A stretch of 64,000 nt of DNA from NCBI RefSeq assembly GCF_029763755.1, contig NZ_JARUVM010000004.1, forward strand, positions 1-64,000, given 5' to 3'. Source of the DNA: Luteimonas sp. 8-5 (lineage in GTDB: Bacteria > Pseudomonadota > Gammaproteobacteria > Xanthomonadales > Xanthomonadaceae). Below, one piece after another: positions 50,504-62,280 of the stretch; the stretch's first letter is position 1; the number at the start of each line of letters is the position of its first letter. Position numbers and translations under genes: made by a program. The notes beneath the pieces were generated by a model that saw only the letters and a program-made list of their open reading frames with translations, had not been told where the DNA came from and made no database searches.

Positions 50504-50803
50504 TCAACCGGCAAAGGCCAGCGACGGCGAAAGGCGATAGGCGGCGCGGAGCTCCGGCAGTCCCGCGGGATCGCCTTCCAGTGCCACGTCGCCACCGCAG
50601 CGCGCGGCCAGTTCGGCCAGCAGCGCGACACCCGCACTGTCGACGCGGTCGACACCAAGCAGGTCGAATCGGGTTACGCCCTGCAGTGCCTGCGCGCCCG
50701 CCAAGCGCCAGACGCCCGGCACGGTGGTGGCGAGCAATGCGCCGGAGATGCGCAGCGCATCGCCTTCGCGGACGATGCCGGCGGCGCGGTCAGCCGCCGG
50801 CAT
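50504..50803 (-). CDS. mlaB: STAS-domain protein MlaB
   Basis: MlaB is the cytoplasmic STAS subunit that stabilises the MlaFE ABC complex. The 99-residue protein has the STAS pattern, with FDLLGVDRVDSAGVALLAEL containing the DSAG motif. The sequence is otherwise poorly conserved, as usual in this family, so the name rests largely on position after mlaC and before mlaA. It overlaps mlaC by 14 bp. Confidence 0.88.
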   Translation of the reverse strand: MPAADRAAGIVREGDALRISGALLATTVPGVWRLAGAQALQGVTRFDLLGVDRVDSAGVALLAELAARCGGDVALEGDPAGLPELRAAYRLSPSLAFAG

Positions 50804-51440
50804 CGACGGCGACCTTGCCCGCGGCCAGTTCGGCCGCGACCTGCTTGATCGACTTGTGCGCCAGTTCGCTGTCGAACTGGCGGCGGAAGGTCTGCACGAA
50901 GGACACGCCTTCGACCATCACGTCGAACACCTTCCAGTTGTCGCCGGACTTGCGCATGAAGTAGTCGACCGGGATCGGCTCGCCGCCCTTGCGCAGCAGT
51001 TCGCTGGAAACCTTCACGCCCAGGCCGCGCGGCAGCACCGACTCGGACTTGATCCGCACCTTGAGCTGGGTGTTGAAATCCAGCAGCGAGGAGCCGTAGC
51101 GGCGCATCAGGCTGTCGGCCAGCGCGTCGGCGAACAGCTTGACGTCGTCGGCCGACGCACCACGGGCATGGCGGCCCAGCACCTGGCGCGCGGCGTAGTC
51201 GCGGTCGAAGGTGGCGTTGAACTCGTGGGAGACGAAGGCCTCGAGCTTGCCGTGGTCGGCCTTGAACTCGGCACGGCGGCTTTCCAGCGCGGACAGGATG
51301 CGCTGGCTGTTCTCGAGCACGACCTTGCTGGCCGATTCTTCCTGCGCGGCGGCGACGCCGGGCAACAGCACCAGCGCGGCGAGCGCGACGGCGAACACCT
51401 TGCTGGCAATGGTCCTGATGGCAACGGAGCGGATCTTCAT
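50790..51440 (-). CDS. mlaC: Periplasmic phospholipid-binding protein MlaC
   Basis: MlaC ferries phospholipid between MlaA in the outer membrane and MlaFEDB in the inner membrane. The 216-residue protein has a Sec signal peptide (VFAVALAALVLLPGVAAAQ, cleavage after about residue 31) and the tryptic NTF2-like fold: FNATFDRDYAARQVLGRH, LLDFNTQLKVRI and VDYFMRKSGDNWKVFDVMVE are typical. The start at 51440 was chosen; an in-frame ATG lies 9 bp upstream and overlaps mlaD. Confidence 0.94.
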   Translation of the reverse strand: MKIRSVAIRTIASKVFAVALAALVLLPGVAAAQEESASKVVLENSQRILSALESRRAEFKADHGKLEAFVSHEFNATFDRDYAARQVLGRHARGASADDVKLFADALADSLMRRYGSSLLDFNTQLKVRIKSESVLPRGLGVKVSSELLRKGGEPIPVDYFMRKSGDNWKVFDVMVEGVSFVQTFRRQFDSELAHKSIKQVAAELAAGKVAVDAGG

Positions 51441-51445
51441 GGCAA

Positions 51446-51964
51446 TCATTCCGTGGGGGGCGGAGTGGATTCGTTGTCTGTAGCGTCGGTGCCGGATTTG
51501 TCGTCGCCGCCACCGCTGAACATGTACTTGCCGACCATCTGGATCAGGTCGACCGCCGGCGCGGTGAAGGCGATCTCGTCGCCCGGCTGCAACGGCGCGG
51601 GATCGCCGCCCGGCTGCAGGCCGACGTAGCTCTCGCCGAGCAGGCCGCCGGTCAGGATGCTGGCCGAGGTGTCGCCCGGCAGGTCCTGGTAACGGTCGTC
51701 GATCTCCAGGGTCACGACGGCATCCAGCTTGACCGGATCAAGCTGAATCGCGGCCACACTGCCGATGGTCACGCCGCCGATCTTGACCGGGGCGTTGGGG
51801 CGCAACTGGCCGAGGTTGGTGAAGCGCGCCTTCAGCGGGTAGGTGGACTGGCCGAAGCCGAACTTGCCGTTGCTGGACGCCAGCGCCAGCACCAGCAGCG
51901 AGGCGAGCCCCAGCAGCAGGAAGGCGCCGACGGCGAACTCGAGACGTGGACCGCGAATACTCAT
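51446..51964 (-). CDS. mlaD: Mla substrate-binding protein MlaD
   Basis: MlaD is a single-span MCE protein that forms a hexameric ring on the periplasmic face of MlaFE and passes lipid between transporter and MlaC. The 172-residue protein has one N-terminal span (FAVGAFLLLGLASLLVLALA) and one MCE domain (about 40-117; RPNAPVKIGGVTIGSVAAI, LGESYVGLQPGGD), then a hydrophobic C-terminal helix and a Thr/Pro-rich tail. It begins 9 bp after mlaE. Confidence 0.95.
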   Translation of the reverse strand: MSIRGPRLEFAVGAFLLLGLASLLVLALASSNGKFGFGQSTYPLKARFTNLGQLRPNAPVKIGGVTIGSVAAIQLDPVKLDAVVTLEIDDRYQDLPGDTSASILTGGLLGESYVGLQPGGDPAPLQPGDEIAFTAPAVDLIQMVGKYMFSGGGDDKSGTDATDNESTPPPTE

Positions 51965-51973
51965 CGGGCGACC

Positions 51974-52720
51974 TCAGAACAGGAAAGCGGAAAGTACGAA
52001 ATTGAACATCAGCACCAGCAGCGATGCATTCACCACCGCCCGCGTGGTCGCCACCGAGGTGCCCTCGATGGTCGGCTCGGCGTGGTAGCCGACGTACGAG
52101 GCCACCAGCGCGGCAGTACCGCCGAACACGGCGGCCTTGATGAAGGCGACGAGGAAATCGGCGCGGAAGTCGACCGCGTCCTTCATCACCTGCCAGAATG
52201 AGCCGCCGTCGATGCCGATCACGCGCACGGCCTCGAACCAGCTGGCGCTGATCGCCAGCGAGCAGAAGATCGCGGTCAGCAACGGCACGCAGATGATCGC
52301 CGCCCAGAAGCGCGGCGCGACCACCTTGGCCACCGGATCGATCGCCATCAGCCCGAGCGCGGTGATCTGGTCGGTCGCGCGCATCAGGCCGAGTTCGGCG
52401 GCGATGGACGAACCGGCGCGGCCGACGAACAGCAGCGCGGTCAGCACCGGCGCCAGCTCGCGGTACAGGCCCAGCCCGACCAGCGCGCTGACCTGGTTGT
52501 CGGCGCCGTAGGTTTGCAGCGCGCGATAACCCAGCAGCGTCACGGACAGGCCAACGAAGGCGCCGCCCACGGCGATGATCGGCAGCGAGCGCGCGCCGAT
52601 CTTGTAGATCTCGCGGACGAGTTCGGCGAGGAAGTCGCGGGTCGGCACCGAGGCGCGCAGCACCGACAGCGAGAACATCCCGGCGCGGCCGAGCGAGCGG
52701 GTTGCGGCAATGAACGGCAT
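51974..52720 (-). CDS. mlaE: Mla ABC transporter permease MlaE
   Basis: MlaE is the membrane subunit of the Mla lipid ABC transporter. The 248-residue protein has about five or six spans and the family signature ELAPVLTALLFVGRAGSSIAAELG with the EQ-loop-like RATDQITALGLMAIDP; it ends EGTSVATTRAVVNASLLVLM, FNFVLSAFLF. The ATG overlaps the mlaF stop by one base. The permease family is shared with plastid TGD1. Confidence 0.95.
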   Translation of the reverse strand: MPFIAATRSLGRAGMFSLSVLRASVPTRDFLAELVREIYKIGARSLPIIAVGGAFVGLSVTLLGYRALQTYGADNQVSALVGLGLYRELAPVLTALLFVGRAGSSIAAELGLMRATDQITALGLMAIDPVAKVVAPRFWAAIICVPLLTAIFCSLAISASWFEAVRVIGIDGGSFWQVMKDAVDFRADFLVAFIKAAVFGGTAALVASYVGYHAEPTIEGTSVATTRAVVNASLLVLMFNFVLSAFLF

Positions 52721-53508
52721 CAGGCAGCCTCCACCCGGCGGGAAGCGGTGTCGAAAGGAATGGGGCCGTCCGGCTCGCCGCGCAGGAACTGCTGCACCAG
52801 CGGATCGGTCGAGGCCTGCAGTTCCGCCGGCGTGCCGCTGAACACGATGCGGCCGTTGGCGATCACCAGCGCGCGGTCGGCCACCGGCAGGGTTTCGTGC
52901 ACGTGGTGGCTGACGATGATGCTGGTCAGGCCGAGGCTGTCGTTGAGGCGCGCGACCAGGTTCATGATCACGCCGCTGGCGATCGGGTCCAGGCCGGTGA
53001 GCGGCTCGTCGTAGATCACGATCGGCGGGTCCAGCGCCAGCGCGCGCGCCAGCGCCACGCGCCGGGCCATGCCGCCGGACAGCTCGCGCGGATAGAGGTC
53101 GGCGGCGGCGCGCAGGCCCACGGCGTGCAGCTTCATCTCGACCAGGCGGCGGATCACCGGCGCCGGCAGTTTCGTGTGCGCGCGCAGCGGCAGCGCCACG
53201 TTCTCCGCCGCGGTGAGGTCGGTGAGCAGGCCGTTGCCCTGGAGCAGGACGCCAATGGATTTGCGTGTTTCCAGCAGCGCGCGCCGCGAGCGGGGCAACG
53301 GCGCGCCGAGCACCTCGACCGAACCGGCCGCGGGCTCTAGCTCGCCGGTCAGTGCGGCCAGCAGGGTCGACTTGCCGCTGCCCGAAGGGCCCAGCACCGC
53401 GGTCACGCTGCCGCGCGGCACCGTCAGGTCGATGCCGTCGAGGATCACGCGGCCGCCGCGCTCCAGGCGCAGGCCGGACAGGCGGACGATGGGGGTGGCG
53501 TCGCTCAT
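52720..53508 (-). CDS. mlaF: Mla ABC transporter ATP-binding protein MlaF
   Basis: MlaF is the ATPase of the Mla transporter. The 262-residue protein has Walker A GPSGSGKST, signature ELSGGMARRVALARA, Walker B IVIYDEPLTGLDP and the switch histidine in IIVSHHVHET. The C-terminal 25 residues form the tail that reaches across to the partner subunit in E. coli. It is the first gene of the operon mlaFEDCBA. GACAAT (minus strand) ends 6 nt before the ATG, so a leaderless transcript is predicted. Confidence 0.95.
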   Translation of the reverse strand: MSDATPIVRLSGLRLERGGRVILDGIDLTVPRGSVTAVLGPSGSGKSTLLAALTGELEPAAGSVEVLGAPLPRSRRALLETRKSIGVLLQGNGLLTDLTAAENVALPLRAHTKLPAPVIRRLVEMKLHAVGLRAAADLYPRELSGGMARRVALARALALDPPIVIYDEPLTGLDPIASGVIMNLVARLNDSLGLTSIIVSHHVHETLPVADRALVIANGRIVFSGTPAELQASTDPLVQQFLRGEPDGPIPFDTASRRVEAA

Positions 53509-53580
53509 GGGGCGATTGTCGCATTCCCGGCTTCGATCGCGATCCCAGCGGCTGCGACGGGCCTGCGGCATCATTCATGG

Positions 53581-56500
53581 ATGCCCACGGCGCACGACTT
53601 CCGCCTCTACCACTCCAATGCGCTGGACGTGCTGGCCGGGCTGCTGGCGGAGGAACTGCGCGCGCCCGCGCCTGGCCAGCCGCTGCTGGCGCCCGACACC
53701 GTCCTGGTCCCGCAGGTGTCGATGCGGCGCTGGCTGCAGGCCACGCTGGCCGAACGCCATGGCATCGCCGCCAACCTGGAGTTCCTGACCCCGGGGGAAC
53801 TTGTCGCCCGCGCGTTGCAGGCCAACCCGGGCGCGCCGGCCGGCCCCGAGCTCGATGCCGACAGCCTGCACTGGCACCTGTACGCGACCCTATGCGATCC
53901 CGTCCTCCGCGCGCGTCCGGCAATGGCCCAGCTGGCGGCCTATCTGGCCGGCGACGACCCCCTGAAGCCCTGGACCCTGGCCGGCGAGCTTGCTGGCGTG
54001 TTCGGCAAGTACCAGGCCTGGCGCCGCGACTGGCTGCTGCGCTGGGAGGGCGGCGCCGACCTTGACGACCCGCAGGCGATCCTGTGGCGCGCGGTCGCGA
54101 GCGGCCATGACCATCGCGCGCGCCGCATCCAGGAATACCTGGCACGCTTCGACGGCGTGGACGGCCCCATCCCGGCCGGCCTGCCGCCGCGCCTGTTCGT
54201 GTTCGCCACGCTCAACGTGTCGCCCGACGTGCTTCGCGTGATGGCGACGCAGGCGCGCGCCGGCACGTTGCACTTCTACCTGCCGACGCCGACGAAGGAC
54301 TTCGGCGACCAGGGACAGAATCCCTTGCTGCGCGATTGGGGCGCGGCCGGGCGCGACTTCATGGCGTTGCTCGGAAGTTACGAGGTGGTGCATCCGTCGG
54401 GCGATATCCCGGCCTATGCGGATCCCGAAGCGGCCACGGGCAAGCAGGATCGCCTGCTGCACCGCATGCAGGCGGACCTGTTCCATAACCGGCCATATCC
54501 CTCCGGTATGCCGCGCGCCGCGGTTGACGCCGGCGACAACAGCCTGCAGTTCCATGCCTGCCACACCCGCCTGCGCGAACTGCAGGTGCTGCACGACCGC
54601 CTGCGCGCGCTGCTCGAGGACAAACGTTTCGATCCGCCGCTGCAGCCGCGCGAGATCGCGGTGCTGGCGCCCGACATCGATCCTTACGTGCCGTACCTCG
54701 ATGCGGTGTTCGGTGGGCGCGGCCGTGGCGATGCCGGCTTCGACCAGGCCATTCCGTGGGCCATTGCCGATGCCAGCCCGCTGGCCGGCGAACCCTTGGC
54801 GGCCGTGTTCCTGCGCCTGCTCGCCTTGCCGGTATCGCGTTTCGGACTGGAGGAAATCCTCGACCTGCTCGCCAGCCCGCCGCTGGCCGAGGCCGCGGGA
54901 CTGGACGGCGCGGCCTTCGAACGCCTGCACGCCTGGCTGCACGAGGCCGGCGCGCGCTGGGGCATCGATGCCGCGCACCGCGCGCGCCTGGGCGCGCCAG
55001 GGGACGACGCCTACACCTGGCAGTTCGCACTCGACCGCCTGCTGCTGGGCCATGCCACCGATGCCGCCGCCCTGGTCTCGGGCGACGGGCAGCAGGTCGC
55101 GCCGTGGACCGAACTCGAGGGCAGCGCCCTCGACGCGCTCGACGTGCTGCTGCGCCTGCTGCGCGTGCTGGCCCGCTACCAGCGCCTGCTCGACGAGGCG
55201 ATGTCGCCGGCGGCCTGGCGCGAACGGTTGCTGGGCCTGCTCAAGGCGGTGCTGCCGCGGCCGCGCACCGGCGGCAGCGGCGAACGCGCGTACGACCGCC
55301 TGTGCAAGCTGATCGACGCATTCGCCCGGCAGGCCGCGCAGGCCGGCTACACCGCACCGGTGCCCGGCGAAGTGGTGCGCGCGCACTTTGCCGAGGTGCT
55401 GGGCGAAGCCGACACGCGCGCGCCGCTGCTCACCGGCGGCGTCAGCTTCGCGCGCATGGTGCCGATGCGCCTGCTGCCGTTCCGCGCGATCTGCCTGCTG
55501 GGCATGAACGACGGCGACTTCCCGCGCCGCGATCCGGCGACCGGGCTCAACCGGCTCACCGCGGAACTGGGTACCGACCGTCGCCGCCACGGCGATCGTT
55601 CCACCCGCGACGACGACCGCTACCTGTTCCTGCAGCTGTTCTCCTCGGCACAGGACGTGTTCCACGTGAGCTGGATCGGCGCCGACCCGCGCGACGGCAG
55701 CGCGCGCGAGCCGTCGGCGGTGGTGTCCGAACTGCTGGCCGCTGCCGCGGCGTACCACGAAGGCGTGGAGCCCGAAGACCTGGTGCTGCGCCATTCACTC
55801 CAGCCGTTCTCGCCGGCCGCGTTCGGCAGCGGGGACCCGCGCCATTTCAGCTACGACGCGCACTGGCATCCCGCGGCGGGGCGCCTCTCGGGTGCACGCA
55901 CCACGCTTGGCCCCTGGATGCCTGCCGGTGTGGCGCTGGCGCCGCCGACCGAAGCAGAGACCGAACTGCCGCTCGAGGACCTGCGCCGCTTCCTGCTGGC
56001 GCCGGCCGAGCAGTTCCTGCGCCGGCGCATGGGGCTGCGCCTGCCGGAGATCGAGAAGGCGGGCGAGGACATCGAGCCCTTGCGCGCGCCGGGCGGCGGC
56101 CTGGAACGCAACCGCCTGCAACACGCAGTGTTCGAGGCGTTGCTGGCCGACGAACGTCGCGAGGACATGCTCGGACGCTTGCGCGCGCAAGCGTTGCTGC
56201 CGTCCGGCGCGCTCGGTGCGCGGGCCCTGGCCGACGTGCTGGACGAAGTGGCGCCGTACGCCACCCAGTTCAAGCGCTGGCGTGGCGACGCGACGCCTTC
56301 CGAACCCCTGCCGGTGGAAACCATCGTCGACGGCGTGCGCCTGCACGGCCGGCTCGGCGGCGTCTGGCCGATGGGCTTTGCGCGCGTGCGATTCGGCGAA
56401 CCCAACGGCCCCTCGGTGATCCGCAATGGCCTGGACTGGCTGCTGGCCTGCGCCGATGGCAGCGCGCCGCGACTGGTCGAATTCCATATGGACGAGGACG

Positions 56501-56901
56501 GCGACCTTGGCCCGCACGAGCGCCGCCCCATCGACCCGGCGCAGGCGAAGGACGCGCTGCGCAAGCTGATCGGCCTGCGTACCGCCGGCCTGCGCGAACC
56601 ACTGGCGTTCGCGCCGCGCAGCGGCTGGAAGTACTACAGCGCCAAGACTCCCGAACGCGGCCTCGAGGCGGCGCGCAAGCACTGGCAGGGCAGCGACCGG
56701 CAGGGGGGCGAAGGCAGCGGGCCGGCATACGAACTGGCGTTGCGCGCCCGTGATCCGTTCACCAACCGCACTGCCTTGCGCGCGTTCGTCGCCAACACCA
56801 TTACGGTGTTCTCGGCCGTGGACAGGGGCATCGCGATCACGCCGGAGCTCGACGAGGACGCCATTGCCAATGCGTCGCTGGCCAGGGACGAGGACGAATG
56901 A
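53581..56901 (+). CDS. recC: Exodeoxyribonuclease V subunit gamma (RecC)
   Basis: RecC scans the unwound 3-prime strand for Chi in the RecBCD helicase-nuclease, which processes double-strand breaks. The 1106-residue protein has RecC-type degenerate helicase domains ([51 protein letters not shown]) and the inactive nuclease-like C-terminal domain. It is the first gene of recC-recB-recD. CATCAT ends 6 nt before the ATG, so a leaderless start is possible. The gene is divergent from mlaF with 72 bp between. Confidence 0.95.
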   Translation: MPTAHDFRLYHSNALDVLAGLLAEELRAPAPGQPLLAPDTVLVPQVSMRRWLQATLAERHGIAANLEFLTPGELVARALQANPGAPAGPELDADSLHWHLYATLCDPVLRARPAMAQLAAYLAGDDPLKPWTLAGELAGVFGKYQAWRRDWLLRWEGGADLDDPQAILWRAVASGHDHRARRIQEYLARFDGVDGPIPAGLPPRLFVFATLNVSPDVLRVMATQARAGTLHFYLPTPTKDFGDQGQNPLLRDWGAAGRDFMALLGSYEVVHPSGDIPAYADPEAATGKQDRLLHRMQADLFHNRPYPSGMPRAAVDAGDNSLQFHACHTRLRELQVLHDRLRALLEDKRFDPPLQPREIAVLAPDIDPYVPYLDAVFGGRGRGDAGFDQAIPWAIADASPLAGEPLAAVFLRLLALPVSRFGLEEILDLLASPPLAEAAGLDGAAFERLHAWLHEAGARWGIDAAHRARLGAPGDDAYTWQFALDRLLLGHATDAAALVSGDGQQVAPWTELEGSALDALDVLLRLLRVLARYQRLLDEAMSPAAWRERLLGLLKAVLPRPRTGGSGERAYDRLCKLIDAFARQAAQAGYTAPVPGEVVRAHFAEVLGEADTRAPLLTGGVSFARMVPMRLLPFRAICLLGMNDGDFPRRDPATGLNRLTAELGTDRRRHGDRSTRDDDRYLFLQLFSSAQDVFHVSWIGADPRDGSAREPSAVVSELLAAAAAYHEGVEPEDLVLRHSLQPFSPAAFGSGDPRHFSYDAHWHPAAGRLSGARTTLGPWMPAGVALAPPTEAETELPLEDLRRFLLAPAEQFLRRRMGLRLPEIEKAGEDIEPLRAPGGGLERNRLQHAVFEALLADERREDMLGRLRAQALLPSGALGARALADVLDEVAPYATQFKRWRGDATPSEPLPVETIVDGVRLHGRLGGVWPMGFARVRFGEPNGPSVIRNGLDWLLACADGSAPRLVEFHMDEDGDLGPHERRPIDPAQAKDALRKLIGLRTAGLREPLAFAPRSGWKYYSAKTPERGLEAARKHWQGSDRQGGEGSGPAYELALRARDPFTNRTALRAFVANTITVFSAVDRGIAITPELDEDAIANASLARDEDE

Positions 56902-59900
56902 AGCTGGTGTCGTCCCGTGATCCCTACCTGCTCCTGCCGCTGGACGGCGTGCGCCTGATCGAGGCGTCGGCCGGCACCGGCAAGACCTTCACCCTGGCCA
57001 CGCTGGTCACCCGGCTGGTGGTCGAGCGCGGCCTGCGCGTCGGCCAGGTGCTGGCCGTGACCTTCACCGAGGCGGCCACGCAGGAACTGCGCAAGCGCAT
57101 CCGCGAACGCCTGCTGCTGGCCCTCGACCTGGTCGATGCACCGGCGGCGGACGGCGAAGACGCGGAGGCGGCGCTGACCCGCGACATCCTGCAGGCGCAT
57201 CTCGCCCGCAGCGGCGAGCGCACCGAAGCGCTGCGCCGCCGCCTGCGCGAGGCCGTGCTCGAGATCGACCTCGCGGCGATCTTCACCATCCACGGCTTCT
57301 GCGCACGCGTGCTGCGCGAGCACGCACTGGAAAGCGGGCAGGGCTTCGATCCGCCGGAACTGCTCGCCAACGACCGCGGCCTGCGCGAGGAACTCGCGGC
57401 CGACCTGTGGCGCACGCATGGCCGCAGTGCCGACGGCGCCGAGGATCTGGCCGCGCTGTGGAAGGGCGGCCCACCGATGCTGGCGGCCGACCTGGGTGCG
57501 TTGATGCGCGAGCCGGTGCTGCTGCCGCCGGATGCACTGCTGCCCGTCGATCCGATGCCCGCGGTACTCGAAGCCGGACGCGCACTGGCCGACGGTTTCC
57601 GTATCCACGGCCCGGAATTCCTCGCGGTGTTGCTCGATGCCCTGGAGCGCAAGGTGCTGCATGGCGGCAGCTACAAGGCGACCTGGATCCAGTCGCTGTG
57701 GACGACGCTGGCGGGCTGGTGCGAAGGCGGTGACTACAGCGCACCGCTGGACGAGAAGCTGGCGCGGCTCACTTCGCAGGCGATGCAGGAAAAGACCAAC
57801 AAGGCGCACGCGGGCCGCACGCCGCACTCGCCGCTGTGCGAACTGATCCAGGCCTACCTCGACGCTGTGGCCGAATGCGAGTCCTATCGCGTCCGCCGCC
57901 GCATCGCGCTGTTGCACCGGATCCGCGCCGACGCTCGCGAACGCCTGGCAATGCTCAAGCGCCAGCGCCGGCTGCAGACCTACGATGACCTGATCGACGG
58001 CGTCGCCGACGCGCTGGACCCGGGCCGCGGCGATGCGCTGGCCCGCAACCTGCGCGCGCAATACGCCGTCGCGCTGGTAGACGAGTTCCAGGACACCGAT
58101 CCGCGCCAGTGGAAGATCTTCGATCGCGTGTTCGGCAGCGGTAGCGATGCTCCCGCGTTGTTCCTCGTCGGCGACCCCAAGCAGGCGATCTACGGTTTCC
58201 GGGGCGGCGACGTGCACACCTACCTGGCCGCGCGAGCCACGGCGCACGAGGCGCCGCCGCTCGGCCACAACTTCCGGTCACGGCCGTCGGTGCTGGCAGC
58301 GATCGAGGCCCTGTACGCGCAGGCAGGCGAAGATGCGTTCGTCGATCCGCGCATCCGTTTCCGTGAGGTGCAGTCCGGCGGCACGCACCAGGACGAAGAC
58401 TTCCAGCGCGCCGGCGCGCCCGCCGCGGCGCTGACGATCTGGCGCGCGCCCGATCCCGAACCCAACCCCAAGGGCGAAGTGAAGCCATGGAAGGCCGACG
58501 CTTCGCGCGAACTCTGCACGGCGGCCTGCGTCGCGGCGATCCACGCGGTGCTGTCGGAAGGCCGCTCCGGCACCGCCACCATCGAGGACAGGCCGGTGCA
58601 GCCGGGCGATATCGCGGTGCTGGTGCGCACGCACAACGAGGCGACGCGGATCCAGCAGGCGCTCGCCAATGTCGGCATCCCCGCGGTCGCGGCCGGCAAG
58701 CAGAGCCTGTACGCAACGCTCGAGGCGCGCGAACTGCATGCCCTGTTGCTCGCGCTGCTGCAGAGCGGCGACGACGGCCGGTTGCGCGCCGCGCTGTCCA
58801 CCGTACTGGTCGGCGTCGAAGCCGAGGCGATCGCTGCCCTGGACGACAACGACCACGACTGGCAGCACCAGGCGCTGGCCTGGCGCGAGCGCCTGCTGCG
58901 CGGCGGCCCGCTGGCGTTGATTGGCGACCTGTGCGCGCAGCACGCCCCGCGCCTGCTCGGCCTTAACGACGGCGAACGCCGCGTCGGCAACTACCTGCAG
59001 CTGGCCGAAGCGCTGCAGGAAGCGCAGGCCGAAACGCTGGGCCTGCACGGCCTGGTCGACTGGCTGGGCGCACGCATCGCCAACGCCGATCCCGACGACG
59101 AAGCGCAGCTGTTGCGCCTGGAGTCGGACGCCCGCCGCGTGCAAATCGTCACCTTGCACAAGAGCAAGGGCCTGGAATATCCGCTGGTGTTCCTGCCGTT
59201 CGCGGGCATCGGCCGTCCGGAACCTTCGCCGGGCAGGGGATGCATTGCGCAGGGCGGCGAGGACAACGTGCGCCGCCTGCACTGGAAGTTCGACGTGCCG
59301 GAAGCCGAATGGGATGACGCCAGGGAGCATTGGAGCATCGAGCAGCGCGCCGAACAGGCGCGCCTGCTCTATGTCGGCCTGACCCGCGCGCGGCACGCGC
59401 TGTGGCTGGCCAGCGGCCGGTTCTACAACGCCGACAAGGCCGCGCTGGCACCGATGCTCGGCGACTTCGCCGGATTGCAGGCCGTGTCGTGCATCCGCGT
59501 GGACGATACCGCGCCGCCTGCGGCACTGCCGCGGTTGCCGCCCGAGTCCGACGCCGAAGTGCCTCCGGCCGCAGTGGCCACGCGCGCGCTGTCGACGGAC
59601 TGGTGGGTGCACAGCTTCAGCAGCCTCACCCGCAAGGGCGGCCCGGGCGGGGACGCCTCGACGTCGGCGACCTTGCCTGCGCCGGGTGGCCGGGACGAAG
59701 CCGCCGCAATGGATGACGAAGCCGGGCCCGTGTACGACCCGCGCTTCGCCGGCCCGCAGTTCGGCGTGGCGATGCACACGGCGCTGGAACGCACCGATTT
59801 CGCCGCGTGGCGCAGGTGGTTGCCCGGCGACCCGGCGCCCGGCGATGAAGCGGAAACGATTGCCAGGGCGCTGCGCGAACAGGGTTACGCCGACGACCTG

Positions 59901-60524
59901 CTCGACGATGGCGTCGCGCTCGTGACGGATCTTGCCGGCCGCACGTTGCGCGTGCTGCTGCCCGAAGGCGTGCAGCTATGCAACGTGCCTGCGGAATGGC
60001 GCCGTGCCGAGCTCGAGTTCCAGTTCCCGCTGCGCCCCACCCGCGTCGACGCGCTACTGCGCATCCTGCATGAACACGACGTGGTGCCGGAGCGCCATGC
60101 CTTCGGGCTCCGCAATCGCCTGGAAGGCCTGATGACCGGCCTCGTCGACCTTACCTACCAGCACGACGGCCGCTGGTACGTGCTCGACTACAAGTCCAAC
60201 CGCCTCCCGCGCTACGACCAGGACGCGCTGCGCGAGGCCATGCGGCACAGCGAATACGACCTGCAGGCGCTGGTCTACACCCTGGCGCTGCACCGCTGGC
60301 TGCGCTTCCGCCTCGGCGACGCCTACGACTACGCGCGCGACTTCGGCGGCCACCGCTACGTGTTCAGCCGCGGCATCGAACTCGATGCGCCAGGGCTGGG
60401 CGTGCACGCCCACAAGTTCGACCCCGAACTGATCCACGCCCTCGACGCACTTTTCTCCGGCTCGCCTCTCCCGCGTGCGGGAGAGGGACGGCTCCGCGCA
60501 GCGGAGCAGGGTGAGGGCCCATGA
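56898..60524 (+). CDS. recB: Exodeoxyribonuclease V subunit beta (RecB)
   Basis: RecB is the 3-prime to 5-prime helicase and the only nuclease of RecBCD. The 1208-residue protein has Walker [18 protein letters not shown] (about 22-38), [12 protein letters not shown], the helicase motif [15 protein letters not shown] and, near the C-terminus, the nuclease motif [20 protein letters not shown] (Asp and Lys ligands). The last 22 residues ([20 protein letters not shown] and GP) are the translation of a REP-type element and are probably not part of the ancestral protein. The ATG overlaps recC by 4 bp. Confidence 0.95.
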   Translation: MKLVSSRDPYLLLPLDGVRLIEASAGTGKTFTLATLVTRLVVERGLRVGQVLAVTFTEAATQELRKRIRERLLLALDLVDAPAADGEDAEAALTRDILQAHLARSGERTEALRRRLREAVLEIDLAAIFTIHGFCARVLREHALESGQGFDPPELLANDRGLREELAADLWRTHGRSADGAEDLAALWKGGPPMLAADLGALMREPVLLPPDALLPVDPMPAVLEAGRALADGFRIHGPEFLAVLLDALERKVLHGGSYKATWIQSLWTTLAGWCEGGDYSAPLDEKLARLTSQAMQEKTNKAHAGRTPHSPLCELIQAYLDAVAECESYRVRRRIALLHRIRADARERLAMLKRQRRLQTYDDLIDGVADALDPGRGDALARNLRAQYAVALVDEFQDTDPRQWKIFDRVFGSGSDAPALFLVGDPKQAIYGFRGGDVHTYLAARATAHEAPPLGHNFRSRPSVLAAIEALYAQAGEDAFVDPRIRFREVQSGGTHQDEDFQRAGAPAAALTIWRAPDPEPNPKGEVKPWKADASRELCTAACVAAIHAVLSEGRSGTATIEDRPVQPGDIAVLVRTHNEATRIQQALANVGIPAVAAGKQSLYATLEARELHALLLALLQSGDDGRLRAALSTVLVGVEAEAIAALDDNDHDWQHQALAWRERLLRGGPLALIGDLCAQHAPRLLGLNDGERRVGNYLQLAEALQEAQAETLGLHGLVDWLGARIANADPDDEAQLLRLESDARRVQIVTLHKSKGLEYPLVFLPFAGIGRPEPSPGRGCIAQGGEDNVRRLHWKFDVPEAEWDDAREHWSIEQRAEQARLLYVGLTRARHALWLASGRFYNADKAALAPMLGDFAGLQAVSCIRVDDTAPPAALPRLPPESDAEVPPAAVATRALSTDWWVHSFSSLTRKGGPGGDASTSATLPAPGGRDEAAAMDDEAGPVYDPRFAGPQFGVAMHTALERTDFAAWRRWLPGDPAPGDEAETIARALREQGYADDLLDDGVALVTDLAGRTLRVLLPEGVQLCNVPAEWRRAELEFQFPLRPTRVDALLRILHEHDVVPERHAFGLRNRLEGLMTGLVDLTYQHDGRWYVLDYKSNRLPRYDQDALREAMRHSEYDLQALVYTLALHRWLRFRLGDAYDYARDFGGHRYVFSRGIELDAPGLGVHAHKFDPELIHALDALFSGSPLPRAGEGRLRAAEQGEGP
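60465..60520. repeat. REP-type double hairpin at the recB-recD junction
   Basis: First hairpin CCTCTCCCGC-GT-GCGGGAGAGG (60465-60486), second hairpin GCTCCGC-GCA-GCGGAGC (60491-60507), then AGGGTGAGGG. This is the common ctctcccgc...gcgggagaggg...agggtgaggg element of Xanthomonadaceae and pseudomonads. It is read in frame as the last residues of RecB, and its AGGGTGAGGG lies 2-11 nt before the recD ATG, where it can act as the ribosome-binding site. Confidence 0.85.
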
Positions 60525-62179
60525 CCCTCCTCGACGCCCTCACCCGCGCCAACGCCCTGCGCACCCTCGACCACGCCCTGGCCCAAAGCCTGCGCCGCCT
60601 CGATCCCGCCACGCCCGACAACGTCCTTGCCGCCGCCGCGCTGGCATCGCTGGCCGTCGCAAACGGCCACGCCGGCTTCGACCTGGCGTCGCCGCGCACG
60701 CTGGTCGACGCGCCGGACATCCCGTGGCCCGACGCCGACGCATGGCGTCGTGAGCTGGAAGCCTCGCGCTGGGTGGCCGTGCCCGCCGATGGCGCCACCA
60801 TCTCCGATCCCGACAGCCCGCTTGTGCTCGAAGGCGCTGCCGGCGCACCGGGCCTGCTCTACCTGCGCCGCTACCGTGAGTACGAGCGCCGCGTCGTCGC
60901 CGGGCTGCAACGCATCGCTGCATCGACGTCGGAGCTGGGTGGCGTCGACTTGGTCACCGGCGGCCCCGGCACCGGCAAGACCACCACCATCGCCCGCATG
61001 CTGGTGCAACTTGTTCAGCAGGCACGCGCCGCCGGTCGCAAGGACCCGCGTATCGCCCTGGCCGCGCCCACCGGCCGCGCCGCCGAGCGCATGGCCGAAA
61101 GCGTGCGCAACGCGCTGCAGGCGATCGCCGCCGCCGGCACCGACCCCGGCGTCATCGCGGCCTTGCCCACCACCGGCAGCACCCTGCATCGCCTGCTCGG
61201 CACCATCCCCGACAGCCCGCGCTTCCGCCACGGCATCGACAGCCCGTTGCCTTTCGACGTCGTCGTCGTCGACGAAGCCTCGATGATCGACCTTCCGCTG
61301 ATGGCCAAGCTGGTCGAGGCCGTCCCCGACGACGCACGCCTCGTGCTGATCGGCGACCCGGACCAGCTCCCCTCCGTCGAAGCGGGCGACGTCCTCAGCG
61401 GCATCATCGCCGGTGCCGATGGATTCCCGGCCCGGCGCACGCACCTCATCAAATCCTGGCGCCAGCACGAAGCCCTCGACCTCGCCCCGCTGGCAAACGC
61501 AGTCCGCGAAGGCGACGCCACCACCGCCCTCTCACTCCTGCGCAGCGGCGAACTGTCCGGCGTCCATTTCCACGAAGGCCTCGCCGACCCGCTGCAGACG
61601 CATCGCGACCACCTGCTCGCTCATTGGCGCGCGCTGGCCAATGTCGGCAATCCCTCGGAAGCGCTCGCCATGGCCTCGCGCCTGCGCCTCCTCACCGCCG
61701 TGCGCGATGGCCCGCAGGGCGTACGCACCCTCAATGCCCGCATCGAGGCGATGCTCGGCGAGGCGGGCACGCACTTCCATGGCCGCCTGCTGCTGATCAC
61801 GGAGAACAGCTATCGCCACCGCCTGTTCAATGGCGACATCGGCATCTGCCTGCGCGGAGAAGACGGCGCCGTCCTCGCCTGGTTCCCCGGCGATGCGCCT
61901 GGCAGCCCGCGTGCCTTCCATCCCGCCGCATTGCCCCAGCACGACAGCGCCTTCGCCATGACCGTGCACAAGGCCCAGGGCTCGGAGTTCGACGAGGTGT
62001 GGCTGCTGCTGCCGGCACATGACAGCCGCGTGCTCTCGAGGGAGTTGTTCTATACCGGCATCACTCGCGCACGGAGGGAAGTGCATGTCGCAGGGGGCGC
62101 CGAAGTGATCGGGACTGCGCTGGAAAGACATGCGAGTCGCTGGTCCGGGGTGGGACGACGGTTGGGGAATTCCCGGTAG
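60521..62179 (+). CDS. recD: Exodeoxyribonuclease V subunit alpha (RecD)
   Basis: RecD is the fast 5-prime to 3-prime helicase of RecBCD. The 552-residue protein has an N-terminal domain that contacts RecBC, Walker [18 protein letters not shown] (about 146-162), motif [33 protein letters not shown], and the C-terminal UvrD-like [14 protein letters not shown] and [15 protein letters not shown]. It is shorter than E. coli RecD (608 residues). The ATG overlaps the recB stop by 4 bp. Confidence 0.95.
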   Translation: MTLLDALTRANALRTLDHALAQSLRRLDPATPDNVLAAAALASLAVANGHAGFDLASPRTLVDAPDIPWPDADAWRRELEASRWVAVPADGATISDPDSPLVLEGAAGAPGLLYLRRYREYERRVVAGLQRIAASTSELGGVDLVTGGPGTGKTTTIARMLVQLVQQARAAGRKDPRIALAAPTGRAAERMAESVRNALQAIAAAGTDPGVIAALPTTGSTLHRLLGTIPDSPRFRHGIDSPLPFDVVVVDEASMIDLPLMAKLVEAVPDDARLVLIGDPDQLPSVEAGDVLSGIIAGADGFPARRTHLIKSWRQHEALDLAPLANAVREGDATTALSLLRSGELSGVHFHEGLADPLQTHRDHLLAHWRALANVGNPSEALAMASRLRLLTAVRDGPQGVRTLNARIEAMLGEAGTHFHGRLLLITENSYRHRLFNGDIGICLRGEDGAVLAWFPGDAPGSPRAFHPAALPQHDSAFAMTVHKAQGSEFDEVWLLLPAHDSRVLSRELFYTGITRARREVHVAGGAEVIGTALERHASRWSGVGRRLGNSR

Positions 62180-62280
62180 CTGCCCTCGTCGCGGTTCCCG
62201 GCGACCTTTTGGCGACATTTGAGCCGTTAACCTCGCTTCGCCTCATGCAATGAGACGGCCCATTCCTGGAGGGGAGCGAT

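Noticed and set aside
55648-55670. TGTTCCACGTG half-site in recC
   Set aside because: Only the left half matches; the right half (AGCTG) does not, so ParB binding is unlikely.
62242-62254. CTCAT-GCA-ATGAG inverted repeat before the TonB-dependent receptor gene
   Set aside because: Arms are only 5 bp and not placed at a recognisable promoter; likely chance.
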